64,000 nt of DNA, from NCBI GenBank assembly GCA_948146395.1, contig OX411552.1, forward strand, positions 12,446,957-12,510,956, given 5' to 3'. This document shows, piece by piece, positions 1-13,100 of the stretch. The notes below the pieces were generated by a model, which worked only from the letters and a program-made list of their open reading frames with translations, was not told the origin of the DNA and did not search any database. Numbering within the stretch: position 1 is the first letter of the stretch; each line of letters starts with the position of its first letter. The stretch is from Fragum whitleyi. Its lineage: Eukaryota > Mollusca > Bivalvia > Cardiida > Cardiidae. A program made the position numbers and the translations under genes.

Positions 1-21
1 CTTTCTGTCTGTCAGTCCCAA

Positions 22-170
22 CATCAGCCCTGCGTACAGGATGACAAATGGTGCAAACTGTTTGCCAATTACACCCTGCTTTGCATGTGTACTTGCTTGC
101 AAAGCAGAGTATAATTTGCAAATAGTTTTCATCCTTTTGTTTTCCATAATGCAGGGCTGGGCTTCCATCT
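22..170. repeat. Palindromic element family P145, copy 1
   Basis: Foldback sequence with ends resembling AGCCCTGC...GCAGGGCT, subterminal AGGATGACAAA and a central CTTGCTTGCAAAG. Three more copies occur at 6205-6352, 45571-45718 and 49713-49862, with the same order of blocks, so this is a dispersed family. Confidence 0.75.
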
Positions 171-330
171 ATATGTCAACACCCTGTGAAGGCAACTTCT
201 AAATTATGGATGATTTAGATTAAGTTTTCTGTATATATCTAGTCGACCGACCCTGCCGATACTGTCGGAGTCTGGTGATATTCTGGTGCACAAATAGATT
301 GTGGGGTATATTTTGACTCTTGTACACTTC

Positions 331-411
331 GATGGCTCAGCGCAAAATGGTTGTAACTGCCTATATGTTTAAAGGTAGTTACAACCGTTTCGTACTGAGC
401 TATCAACTTGT
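331..411. repeat. Short palindrome family P65, copy 1
   Basis: Divergent copy: GAAACGGTTGTAACTACC pairs with the stretch ending GGTAGTTACAACCGTTTC, with flanks resembling GGCTCAGTGC. The same family occurs at 3541, 46107, 46862 and 47437. Confidence 0.65.
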
Positions 412-1034
412 TGATCTGAGTCAATGATTCTCAAAGCCTTATGGATTGAAGGGATTGATCAGTGCAAGCCTGACCTTTACAATTCATTCTTGTTGATGGG
501 TGATTTAAATGATGTAACTACAGCATATATAAGCTTCCTATTATTCTCACATAGTTGAGTATTCTATTTGATATCAGACAAAACACATTGTCTTTCAGTT
601 TGTTAATGTTATGTTAGGTATCTATCAATAAAGGAAAAATAGACTTATAAATATTTAGAGGATATTGAATGAGTGGTCATTGAATACCGAATTTATTAAA
701 CAAGTCATCTAAAACAGATAAAAACAAGGCTGTGCCGTGCACATAGATGCCGTTTCAGAAATGACGTCAGCAAATTCATTATGATGTCATTTTCACAATG
801 AAAACATAACTTTTATATATGTTTTTAGCTCATTTGCATCATTATTCCACTAGTGTAATAACACCTGTGTAATATAAAAAATATTCAAGCGGTTTATTTC
901 ATTTTTGTGACGTAGGTCATATTATATTTAAGTTTTTTCATTTTGAGAAAAAGGGCCTTGCTATTTATTAATGGTCATTAGTGCATGTGAAAATATATTG
1001 TGTCAAGCTGAATATTGAAATTGTTCTGTTACAG

Positions 1035-1163
1035 TGTATCCCTATATGAAGCTGCAGAACTTATGAAGAAGTTTGGTGCTTTAAATGCTATTAATCTAGA
1101 TGGTGGGGGATCATCCACTCTTGTTATCAACAATACTCTAGTCAACTATCCCTCAGATTGGTG
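1035..1163 (+). CDS. NAGPA: NAGPA exon a: end of glycosidase domain
   Basis: Acceptor ttctgttacag precedes 1035 and donor gtaagt starts at 1164. The exon begins with the last base of a split codon, so an upstream exon is required. It reads LYEAAELMKKFGALNAINLD then GGGSSTLVINNT and YPSDW. DGGGS and YPSD are invariant blocks of the family. It ends in phase 2 inside a Cys codon. Confidence 0.88.
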
Positions 1164-4100
1164 GTAAGTTTTTAGCTCGGCTGTGAAATCCTATGTAAAT
1201 TGCCAACCGTCCTCAGCAATGTCGTTGACATTGTTGTCATGCTAAAGCTCTCACATATTATGACATCTCTTTTTCTACTCAAAGCATTCACTTGAAACTT
1301 GGTATATATGTTCACTATCAAAAGAGCTACTTATACCAACAAGGAGGATAACTCTAGACGTATTTTGTGTTAATTAAAGCTTTTTAACTGACTTTTTACA
1401 CACTATCCATTAGCGAAGTTTAGGTACCCATAGTATGTGCTCTTGATAACCTATTGTCCAAATAGTGTTTGCATATAACTATTTGTTATTCGAAAAGTAA
1501 AGCAATTCTATAATTTGTTAGAAACTATCTTGGAAAAGCTAATGAGCAATTTTGCACAGTTTATCCGCATTATGAAAATTTTACCCTTTAACTTTATTAC
1601 TGTTTACCCATACACTGCTGATTTTGAATTTATGTTCCAACAATTTGCACATTTTCGAGACATTTAAACCAGTGTCACTGAAGTTTTACTTTTACAGTGA
1701 TTATACTTTTATAATTTCACACTAGTTTTTCCGCGACACCGCCGCCTTCATCAGATGAATCCTATGAATCGTAGGATTCACCTGATGAAGGCAGCTGTGC
1801 TGCGGAAAGCTAGTGTACAAATATAATATGAGTGAAAAAAATACCTTTGAGTATAGCAGGAACATATATGGTCTTTAGAATGAGAAGAGTGTTAAAAGAG
1901 CAATATACTCTATAATCAAAGAGGTTATTGTAAAAGCAGTTATAGCTGAGTAAAAACAATTATGATTATTTTTTAGCAGATTAAGTACAGAACATTATTT
2001 TGATAAAGTATGTAAATTATTGTGAAATTCTTTATGATCCTCCTCTTGTGAAAACTCAAAATGATTGTCTCTTTGAGACAATTCTCATGAGTTTTAACAA
2101 CATAATATTCATTTATTATTGTATTAAGACAAATGATATCTATATTCAAAGATATTTTGATATAAAGAAGGGGGTTTTGGAACCAGGCACCCACTACGGA
2201 TGGTATTTTATTCTATCATGGCACTCAATTTTATGTTTAAACAAAGCATGCAGTTGCGTCGTGGTTAAATGGGTGCCAATGGTCGAAAAAAGTTCCGATT
2301 GGCTGTTCCATTCCGCCTATGTGCAAATCTTTATTGATGTCACATAAGTTAAAGAATGTTGGCAAGGTAACCTGATCCCCCCCCCCTCCCCCCCCTCAAT
2401 TTTGTCTATATTACGAAAATATTTAAAGGCTCTCAAATAAGTGTAGGGGTATTGTACTTTGCAAGACTCTCAAAATATCTTGGGCGAATTATACTTTATC
2501 GATGACGTTACGTAGTTCATGACGTAGTTTGAAATTATGACGAGTATTGTTTACACAAGTTTACTTTATCCGGATGGTTTGATAGATTAAAAATTGTACT
2601 TTACCCGACTGAGGAGTATTTTTAGAGACAAAAACTTTGAATCTAGTCGTAATCTATGTGATAAATAACCAGGATGACATTGAATTGATGTTTGTTTAAA
2701 CTTCACAACAACAAAATCGTGAAAATAAAGTGGAGATGGTCGATCAACAAGAAATCCATCGCAATTGTTTTTAATTCATTCATAAGGTATGTTATGTTCG
2801 TTTGATAGTTTATTTGATTGTTAAATACTCTTTCTTATGTAGGCATTTGAGGTTCTTAGCCGTTAGCATTTAGGCTTTATCCTGCCCCTTACCTACGTCC
2901 CCACTGAAGTTAACTTGATGCGGTAAAATAAATCCCTGGCCCACTTGAAATTTTTGATTGAAGATAGCGTGATAGACGCCTATGTTTCTATGCTAATATT
3001 AACAAAAATGAATCAAGAATAATTATGTTTGTAATTTCGTTCATTTTTCTTATTCAAATTTAGGGTCAAATTTAAAAGAATCGACAGCTTATTATTGCTT
3101 ACCGTCGCTTTCTTTGGTGAAAAAGAAGAGCTTGCATTATCAAATGAAACTAATCCGCAGTTGTTGTAGACTTGGTATCTTCGCATTTATTTCCCATGGA
3201 ATAGTGAAAATTTAGTCATAATAGAATTATAATAACAAATTCTTACCTTTATTTATTGAAAATTTAACCACGCTTCTGAGTTCCAAGGCTCAAGAATAAT
3301 ACTGTAAACGGGGTAATTTTGGCGGTGGTTTTATTTTGGCTATATTGGCGGTCAAGCTAAAATGCGCCAAAATTAATCTACCGCCAATAATTGTCATTAT
3401 TAAATGAGAATTTTTTTTATTATGATGTATATAAAATATATACATTTTAGTCAATGTTAATTAAATTTATATAAAAAATATGCAGACCATACTTATTCAG
3501 ATTGGAATAAGAAAGTCTGCTAACAACATTGACATTTCACCGGGTCAGCGCAATACGATTGTAAGTGCCTATAAATTATAGGCACTTACAAAAGTATTGC
3601 ACTGATCTCTCAATTTTAAAATTCCAGGTCCAAGTTGGTTGATAAAATGTAATGAAAATCACAGGGAAAAGTGTGAAAAACCTAAACACGTTATAACTAT
3701 AACCAAAGGTGCGAAAAATGAACTATTGTTAAGTTTGTTGAAAGTTGACATTACTCTAGAAATTGCCTTTCTTTTACTTGCGTTGTTTTGAACGACGTAA
3801 AATGAAATATAGATAATGCATTTTATTTTGTCGTTAAAGCCGTTTACAGTATTTATTGAGCCTTAGAACTCAGAAGCGTGGTTAAATTTTCAATAAACAA
3901 CGGTAAAAATTTGTTATTCTATAATTAGATGCAGTAACTTTAGCAAGATTGAATGTATTCACTGTCCTTTATTAGATACAGGCGTATTTATAATTTTTAT
4001 TTTCAGCAAATCAAATAAAAACTTTCAGTGCATTAGAAATGTGTCCACAATATTGTGTGTCCATGAGCCCTATTGTGACCCCAAGGACTGCTCAGGTCAT

Positions 4101-7100
4101 GGAACATGTTACCATGGTAACTGTCGTTGTCAAGAATACTGGACTGGTCAAAGCTGTGATATTTTACAATGTCCTAATGATTGCTCAGGTCATGGAAAAT
4201 GCTCGGAGGGTAAGATGATTTCATACAAAAAAATAATTTTAACTTTGTATTTTGAATAGTTTCTACCATAGCACTTTGTGGTCTGAAGGCCACAGCCATA
4301 TTTCAATATTGCAGTTAAACATCATGGTGAAATTAAACCATTAGTATATGCAAATAGATAAGTTTTGCCTGGTGTTCCAACTGGATATTGAGAAATTAAA
4401 GTAGATAAAATGGCATTATGCTTTGAGGGAGAAAAACTACATGTTTTCTTACATAAAATAGTGTAGAGTGGCAGTCAAAACTGTCTGAATACAGCTTCAT
4501 TTCAGCTCTATTTACAATGTTTTGGTTGCACAATGATGATATTCCAAGTCATAGGGCAGTGGTAGGGCATCAGACTATCTTGCAAAAAGTCCTTCGTTTG
4601 ATCCCCTATGGGGGTACTTATCCTTTCAACTTTGTCTCCAACCAATAGATTGATCATCGTAAACGTATGTGGGATAGCAGCTGGAAGCTAGGAGAGTATT
4701 TAATGGTTGTACTGGTGTGAGAAATACCAGGAATCTATTGTTAGACGCTCCAGCTGCTGCAATATGACTGAAAGATTGTTAAAAGTGGTGTTAATCCCAA
4801 ACAACCAAACAAACAATATTGCATTGGTAATTGTGATAACCAGTGTTTGCACAAGAGGCTGTCCAAAAAAATGTTGGAAAAGGGTTTTAGAAATTTTCCT
4901 TAAAAAAAAGCTTGAAGTTACAACTAATAATTGGCAATAACAGTCTGGTATATCAGTAAATGTTTAGACTTTATTCAGTTCTCCTCTGCAAATGAAAAAC
5001 TCATTCAGATCATGTCTTTCAGAGTTTTAAAGTGTAACCTGAATACCTAAAAGCATCTGTCTAAAGTCTATGCATCCTGAACAGGCTGATCATAATAATT
5101 TTTCTGCTTTGAAAGATTTTCTTAGTCTTAAATTGCATTGCTTAGTTAGATTTTGATAGACATCTGTTGGATTTAATCTCTTTTTAAATTCTTGCTTTGT
5201 CCATTTTCTATTCAAATAACATTTCCCTCTTCAGATGGATGTCAGTGTGACCCTGGTTACCATGGTGACAACTGTTCTACTTCCTGTTCACATGGTTGGT
5301 ATGGTGACGGTTGTCAATGGAGATGTCAGTGTGATAACAACGGGACATGTGACCCAGTGATGGGTACCTGTCAGTGTACACCAGGATATACTGGCACATT
5401 CTGTCTTCTACGTAAGTCTATAATTATACATGTATATAGAAATATTGTTTGTTTCAGTGTAAAATCGATGATTGGATTAAAAATATGTTTTTTCAAAACA
5501 TGCAGTGGAGGTCATTTCTCTATATGTTATATAGTGGAACCTTTGAAAATCCTTATATCCCCACCTCCATCTGTCTGTCCGTCCATCCATAGACCATTTT
5601 GTTTCCCGACCCTTACTCAAGAACAAAGCCACCTAGAATCATGAAACTATACGAATGCTGCTTATGATCCAAGGAAGTGCCTTATGTAACATCAAAAAGG
5701 TTGAAATGGACAAAAGCAGGAAATGTTTTTTTTTTGTTATTTCACAGGTGTGGCTGTGAGATAATCTGCCAAAATGCAATAAAACATAATCATTTTGTGT
5801 GACACTGGTTGTGTAATATTAATCATGTCTAACAGCCCCACATGAATAGAATAGTTAATAATCAGAGGATGAGTCATGGAGTAACCATTCATTTCTGAGA
5901 TGAAAATGAATCTTGAGTGTTGTCTCTACCCATGTGTACAAAAAATCAATGGTTCAGTTAAACCTTATATAGCAAACTGTTAATGGGAATTTTAGGTTAG
6001 TTTTAATGAAAATCAGTTTCCAAATTGACAACTTTTTAAGCCTTTTGGAAGATCGACATAATATCAAATTTGAATAAAAAGAATTTCTGTCTAAAATCAA
6101 GTCAACAGTAAATAATTTTAACTGAAAATACTTTGTACACAGTAAAAATACTCTTGAGGTCTCTACAAAGCATCAGTTATTCCAACCTAGCTCTATGGTC
6201 TTATCAAACTTAATCAGCTCTGCCTTCAGGATGACACAAAGGGGCAAACTGTCAGCCAATTTTGCCCAGCTTTGCATGTGCACTTGCAAAGCCGGGTAAA
6301 TTGGCAAACAGTTTGTACTATTTTTGTCATTTTCAAAGCAGGGCTGAACCAAACCCAATGCCAAGATGCCTGAGGGAAATTGTTTTGCAACAGTTCATTT
6401 CAGTCTTATTGTTTATCTAGTTAGTTTCAGGCTTATGATTTATTGTGTTAATTTCAGGATGTAGTTATGGTTACTATGGTACCAATTGTTCCAGCCTGTG
6501 TTCATGTACAGATAAATGTTCCTGTGATCATGTGACTGGAAATTGTAATTATACCCTCACTGAGAATGACCTGGTACAAGGTTGGTGTGCTTGTTTTTTT
6601 ACAAAGGTTTTAGTTCAATATCACTCATGACTTTAATGTGATGCAGGGAAAATCTGAGTATATCTAGAAAAGGAAAATTTGAGTATATCTAGAAAGTCAC
6701 TTTAATTGACCCGCCACAGAAAAAGGGGCCATCTAGGAACATTGTAAAATGAATATTTGAAAAAGAAATCTGATCCAGCAGGACAGAAAAAAGAGTCTGC
6801 ATTTCAAATATGATTTTACGGTTATTTAATGATCACTAGATTCTGGAAGTTGTCTCCCACCAATGGGTTGATAATGATAGAACTATGTGAGATATCAGCT
6901 GGAGGCTCAAAAAGTATGTGATGTTAGTACTAGTGAGAGAAATACAAGGAATCCATTGTTAGGTGCTCTAGTCCTAGCGATATAACTGAAAGATTGTTGA
7001 AAGATGTAAGTTGTAAAACCCCATTTAAACTAACAAACTAGATTCTGGAAATGAGCCCAAGAAGTTGCGGTGTTTTTTTTTTTTATTTTTTTTTTCAACT

Positions 7101-10100
7101 TCAGTTTTTGATATCTTGTTATTAGCTAACCTGAGCACGAAGCACGAGCTATTATGATCCTAGAATGTCCGTCGTCAGTCGTGCGTCGTCCACAATTTCT
7201 TTAAACATCTTCTCCTCCTAAATCAGTGGGCCAATCTTGATGAAACTTGGCAGGGATGTTCCTTGGGTCAAGCTCTATCAAAGTTGTTCAAATAAAGGAA
7301 ATCCACCCTTAACTTTCCCTTTACCCTTTACAAAAAGGGTGAAAATATGAAAATCTTTAAAAATCTTCTTCTCTGAAACCAGAAGGCAGACAGCTTTCAT
7401 ATTTGGTATGTAGCATCATCTAGTGGACCTCTACCAAGTTTGGTCATATCAAGACACTGGGGTCATATTTGGGCTTTGCCCGGGCCCAACCCTTTTTACA
7501 TAGAATCAAAGAGCGAAAATCTTTAAAAATCTTCTTCTCTGAAACCAGCTGGCAGACAGCTTTAATATTTGGTATGTAGCATCACCTAGTGGGCCTCTAC
7601 CAAGTTTGTTCATATCAAGAACCTTGGGTCATATTTGGGCTCTGCACTGGTGCATCCCTTTATCTCTTATGAGCATAAAGGGTAAAAAAAAATGAATATC
7701 TTCAAAAATCTTCTTCTATGAAACCAGGAGGCAGACAGCTTTCAAATTTGGTATGTAGCATCATCTAGTGGACCTCTACCAAGTTTGTTCATATCAAGAC
7801 CCTAGGATCATATTTGGGCTCCACTCGGGCGCAACCCTTTTTACATAGAATCAAAGAGCGAAAATCTTTTAAAATCTTCTTTAATCAAAACCAGAAGGCA
7901 CACTGCTTTCATTTTTATTATACGCCGCCGGAGGCGGACGTATATTGGCGTCATCTTCTCCGTCTGTCCGTCCGTCCATCCATCCGTCCATCCGTCCGTC
8001 CGTACGTACGTCCACTTTTCTTGTCAACGCAACTCCTCCTAAACTTCTGGCTGGATCTTCTTGAAACTCGGTCAATGTTATCACCTCAATTGGTAGATGT
8101 GCATGAAGGAAGGATTTTATGGTTCATTGATTTTTGCCTGAGTTATGCCCCTTGATAACTTAGTCTCTGGGTCCACTTTTCTTGTCAACGCAACTCCTTC
8201 TAAGTTTCTGGCTGGATCTTCTTAAAACTTGGTCAATGTAATCACCTCAATTGGTAGATGTGCATGAAGGGAGGATTTTAGGGTTTGTTGATTTTTGCCT
8301 GAGTTATGCCCCTTTATAACTTAGTCTCTGGGTCCACTATTCTTGTCAACGCAACTCCTCCTGAGTTTCTGGCTGGATCTTCTTAAAACTTGTTCAATGT
8401 TATCACCTCATTTGGTAGATGTGCATGAAGGAAGGATTTTACGGTTCGTTGATTTTTGCCTGAATTTTGCCCCTTAAAAACTTAGTCTCTGGGGCTTATT
8501 GCCCCAGTTATGACCCTTAAAAAATAGTCTCTGGGGCTTATTGAAATTGCAGTCTTGTGAATGCAACTCTTCCTAAGTTTCTGGCTGGATCTAAATGAAA
8601 CTTGGTGGATGTTATTACCGAAATTGGTAGATGAGCATGAAGTAAGGATTTTATGGTTCATTAATTTTACCCTAAATTATGCTCCCTTAAAACTTAGTAT
8701 CTAGGGCTTATTGAAATTGCAGCCTTTTGAACACAACTCCTCCTTACTTTTTGTCTTTATTTAAATGAAACTTGGTCAATGCCATCACCATAACTTGTAG
8801 ATGTACATGGATCAAGGATTTTATGGCTCATTTATTTCCCTAAATTATGCCCCCTTAAAACTTAGTGCCTGGGGCTTATTGTAATTGCAGTGAAGGCAAC
8901 TCCTCCTAACTTTTTGTCTTGATTTAAATGAAACTTGGTCATTTTCAATTTGGTACTGTCAAAATAAGTAGTGTCTACAATTATTTTCGTGAAACAGCAG
9001 CAAAGTGGCGGCGTATTTTGTGACGATGGCACTCTTGTTGGTATGTAGCATCATCTAGTGGGCACCTACCAAGTTTGTTCATATCAAGACCCTTTGGTTA
9101 TATTTGGGCTCCACCCGGGCGCATCCCTTTCAGCTCATCTGAGCATGATGGGTGAAAATAGGAAAACCTTCAAAAATCTTCTTCTCTGAAATCAGAAGGC
9201 AGACAGCTTTCATATTTAGTATGTAGCATCATCTTATGGACCTCTTCCAAGTTTGTTCATATCAAGACCCTGGGGTCACATTTGGGGTCCAGCCAGATGC
9301 ATCCCTTTTTACATAGAATCAAAGAGTAAAAAGGCATATCTGTCTTGCTCTTCGCTGCAAACGTTCCATGGTATTGATCTTAGGCAATTATCTTCTTTTT
9401 GACATCTGCCTATCTAATTAATGTGATGTCCCAGGAGTCAAAGAGACTCAGGTGAGCGATCTAGGACCATCTTGGTCCTCTTGTTTTTCAACAACCAGTG
9501 CCTCATACATGTATAACATATAAAAATTAGTAAAATTTGCATTATTTTCTCAGTATGTAATTAACCAATAAGAAATGAAGAAAATGTTTTGATGTAGATT
9601 TTCATTCAGTGTAACTTCATACAGTGCCAGTGGTATTTGATTTATTAACTCCATGAAGGAAAACATTCCTTCCATCTCTGGAATGAAAATATTTATTTCC
9701 AGTTGGTCATTGTGTACAAGAAAAGTTAAAGAAGCATGAACAGCTTGAGGGAGATATGACAGATGAATACAGGTAACGTTTGAATGGCAGCTATCAGTTA
9801 GAGAATTAATTAATCAAATTGCATAGTCTATGTTCACTTGAGAGACAAACTCTATTAGCCAATCACTTTTTAGCTCACCTGAGCATGAAGTGCTCAAGGT
9901 GAGCTATTGTGATCTTCTATCATCTGTTGTCAGTTGTGTGTCATCCGTCGTCCACAATTTCTTTAACACCTTCTCCTAAACAGATGGGCCAATCTTGATG
10001 ACACTTGGCATGGATGTTCCTTGGGTCAAGTTCTACCAAAGTTGTTCAAATAAAGGAAAACCACTAGCATGTAGCATCATCTAGTGAACCACTACCAAGT

Positions 10101-13100
10101 TTGTTCATATCAAGAGCCTTGGGTCATATTTTGGCTCCACCCTGGTGTATCCCCTTTAACATAGAATCACAGAGGGAAAACCATCAAAAAATCTTCTTCT
10201 CTAAAATCATCAGGCAGAGAGCCTATATATTTTGATATGTAGCATAATCTTGTGGACCTTTACAAATTTTGTTCATATCATGCCCCTGGGTTCATATTTG
10301 TACTCAGAAAGGCTACCCCACCCCTTATTAGCTCACCTGAGCACAACGTGCTCAAGTGAGCTATTGTGATCACCTTTTGTCCGGCGTCCGTGCGTCGTCC
10401 GTCAACAATTTCTTTAAACGACATCTTCTCCTAAACTACTATGCCAATTTTAACCAAACTTGGCAGAAATGTTCCTTAGGTGGTCCCCTTTAAGAATTGC
10501 TAAAAGAATTGAAATCGGTGAAAAACTCTGGTTGCTATGGCAACCAAAGGTAAAAATTGAAGAAAATCTTTAAAATTCTTCTTCTTCTGAACCAGCAGCC
10601 CTACAGCCTTGAAATTTGGCATGGATGATCAGTTCATAGACCTTAATGAAAAAGCTAAAATCATATCTGTTGGGCCACCAGGTGCGGAGCACCAGGGGGG
10701 AGGGGGTAGTACTTTGGGTAAATTTTGTAATCTTTAACCTTCATCTTCTTCTGAACCACAAGCCCTACAGACTCTACAGTCATGATTTTAGCTAATTCAA
10801 TATATGTCCATATGCTGGTCATCCATACCAATTTTCAAGTCTGTAGGACTCCTGGCTCATTAGAAGAAGTTTAAAGATTTCAAAAATGTTCCACAGTACT
10901 CCCCCCTCCCCAAGACACTCAGCACCTGGTGACCCTACAGTCATGATTTTAGCTATTTTTATTAATGTCTATATATTGATCACCCATTACAATTTTCAAG
11001 TCTGAAGGGTTCCTGATCCAGGAGAAGAATAAGGTTAAAGATTTCAAAATTGATCCAAAGTACTACATCCTGCCCCCTAATGCTCCGCATCTGGTGGCCC
11101 TACATTCATGCTTTTAGCTGTTTTATTTTAGATCCATATGCTTATCATCCATGCCAATATTGAAGTCTGTAGGGCTCCTGGTTCATTAGAAGATGAAGAT
11201 TAAAGTTACAAAATTTTCACAAAAGTACTACCCCCTCCCCCCTGGTGCTCATACTTAATAAAGTATGCAAGTATAAATGTGCAATACCAGTCAGCAAAGG
11301 GAGAGTGTCCCTGTTTCCACAACGCCATTATTTTAGCTTCAGTACCTCGACTTAATAAGATGAAACCATGGAAATATCTTTCATAAAGCCAGCAAAGAAA
11401 AAGTGACTTTCTCTCTTGAAACCAATAATTTAATCAAGTAGGGGTAGGGGTCTTTGTGACATTTTCTCTTGAAACCTGTGTGTCAATCATAGCATCTTAA
11501 AAATGGATGTGTATGTAGATATCAAAAGTTCCCGTATTCAGAGCTGGGGGTGTTCAAGCTTTAATGACATTTGTCAGTGGCTTAGCAAACTGTTGTTACT
11601 ATGGCTGTAGTCACAACAGTTAGCTTTGCCTCAGATAATATATTTTAATATCCAGATTTTCCTTAGCTGATATTTTTTTTGGCTGAAATTCAAAAGTTGT
11701 CAACACCTCTGGTTCTCCAATTTGGAATATTGGCATTGATGATCAGCATATGGACCTTTATAAAAATAGCTAAAATCATGACTGTAGATTCACCAGGTGC
11801 GGAGCACCAAGGGGGAGAGGGTAGTACTTTTGTGAAAATTTTGTAAATTTTAACCTTCTTCTTCTTCTGAACCACAAGCCCTACAGACTTGAAAATTGGC
11901 ATGGAGGATCAGCTCATAGACCTTAATAAGAATAGCTAAAATCATGACTGTAAAGCCACCAGATGCGGAGCACCAGGGGGGAGGGGGTAGTACTTTTGTG
12001 AAAATTTTGTAACTTTAATCTTCATCTTCTAATGAACCAGGAGCCCTACAGACTTCAATATTGGCATGGATGATAAGCATATGGATCTAAAATAAAACAG
12101 CTAAAAGCATGAATGTAGGGCCACCAGATGCGGAGCATTAGGGGGCAGGATGTAGTACTTTGGATCAATTTTGAAATCTTTAACCTTATTCTTCTCCTGG
12201 ATCAGGAACCCTTCAGACTTGAAAATTGTAATGGGTGATCAATATATTGACATTAATAAAAATAGCTAAAATCATGACTGTAGGGTCACCAGGTGCTGAG
12301 TGTCTTGGGGAGGGGGTAGTACTTTGGATCATTTTTGAAATCTTTAAACTTCTTCTAATGAACCAAGAGTCCTACAGACTTGAAAATTGGTATGGATGAT
12401 CAGCATATGGACATATATTGAATTAGCTAAAATCATAACTGTAGATTCACCAGGTGCAGAGCATCTTGGGGGAGGGGGGAGTGCTTGGTTGAGAATTTTG
12501 AATCCCTACAGCCTTTATATTTGACATGGATTGATCAACTCATTAAAGAAAACTTTAAAAGTCTCAGACTCAGCCTGTATATCTGGCATAGATTAGCTGA
12601 TCACAGACCTTTTATGGAAAAAGCTTAAATAAATAATGTCCAGGGGAGGAGCAGAGGGGGGGAATGATTATTTCAAATGTTATCTGATTGAATAAGTGAA
12701 AATCTCTTTTTCTGTGGTTGCATGGACATACCTAGGTAATGAAGCTTTTTTCTCAGGTGATGACCCAGGGCCAACGGCCCTCTTGTTATACAGAGACATC
12801 AGGATGGAAATCTTGTTCTCTGAAACCAGAAGACAGGGTCTTTTCTAGATAGTTTCATTTAATTGAATTATAGGCCCCTGTGTTCATACAAGGGCTATGC
12901 CCAGGCATATCCTTTTACTCTTGGCTGGAAACATTCAATGGTATTGATCTTATGTAGAAGTTGAAGTAGAAGGTGAGCGATCTAGGACCATCATGGTCCA
13001 CTTGTTTTACCTACCATCATAAAAAGTCCTTTGCTTTAAGCAAAATCTCTGAAAAGTGGACATTCTTTTGCAAACATTTGTTTATTATTGAATCTTATGA

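Larger units (their letters stand above)
1..1034. other. NAGPA intron, 5' edge of window
   Basis: No coding exon was found. It holds a 145 bp palindromic element (22-170) and a 65-80 bp palindrome (331-411); the remainder is AT-rich sequence without recognisable structure. The only sizeable frame (239-424, minus) is created by the palindrome. Confidence 0.6.
1164..4006. other. NAGPA intron with palindromes and a long-TIR element
   Basis: No exon is supported. The frame at 2000-2347 has AT-rich composition and no family resemblance. The intron holds a palindrome (1722-1815), a C/T homopolymer (2377-2396) and a roughly 0.7 kb element with 90 bp inverted ends (3222-3930). Confidence 0.6.
7123..9483 (+). 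mobile_element. Helentron-like non-autonomous element (HINE), family I, interrupted by another
   Basis: Starts at TAGCTAACCTGAGCACG, a terminal hairpin with ACGAGCTA, and ends CAGGTGAGCGATCTAGG, a hairpin AGGACCA...TGGTCCT and CTTG. It lies between T residues with no target duplication. The interior is a tandem array of about 167 bp units marked by AGGCAGACAGCTTTCA (near 7386, 7551, 7731, 9198). No ORF. A second element (7916-9037) is inserted in one unit. Confidence 0.72.
6581..9702. other. NAGPA intron occupied by nested Helentron-like elements
   Basis: Mostly one SINE fragment and the 7123-9483 element with its nested insertion. No exon is supported; frames at 7814-8155 and 7881-8084 are repeat-derived. 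Confidence 0.6.
9871..13004 (+). mobile_element. Helentron-like element family I, split by a second element
   Basis: The left part 9871-10328 starts TAGCTCACCTGAGCATG with the terminal hairpin. The right part 12786-13004 ends GGTGAGCGATCTAGGACC, hairpin with GGTCC, then ACTTG and T. The two parts join logically at 10328/12786, where the interior array (CCCTTTAACATAGAATCA-type text) continues. The 2.46 kb between them is another element. Confidence 0.68.

Noticed and set aside
1785..1812. Hammerhead ribozyme: CTGATGA followed by a small stem and GAAA
   Set aside because: The stem II candidate GCAGC/GCTGC leaves unmatched bases next to both core segments, and the motif is simply one arm of the 1722-1815 palindrome. 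The catalytic core is not satisfied.
2000..2347. 115-codon frame in the NAGPA intron
   Set aside because: No splice context, no family motif, AT-rich; an overlapping antisense frame of similar size shows it is composition-driven.
4029..4209. NAGPA exon b starting at 4029 after the second CAG
   Set aside because: It breaks the reading frame with exon a; the CAG at 4004-4006 keeps it and restores the YPSDxC motif.
7961..8013. CRISPR-like short repeats
   Set aside because: These are tetranucleotide microsatellite units without spacers, in a eukaryotic transposon.
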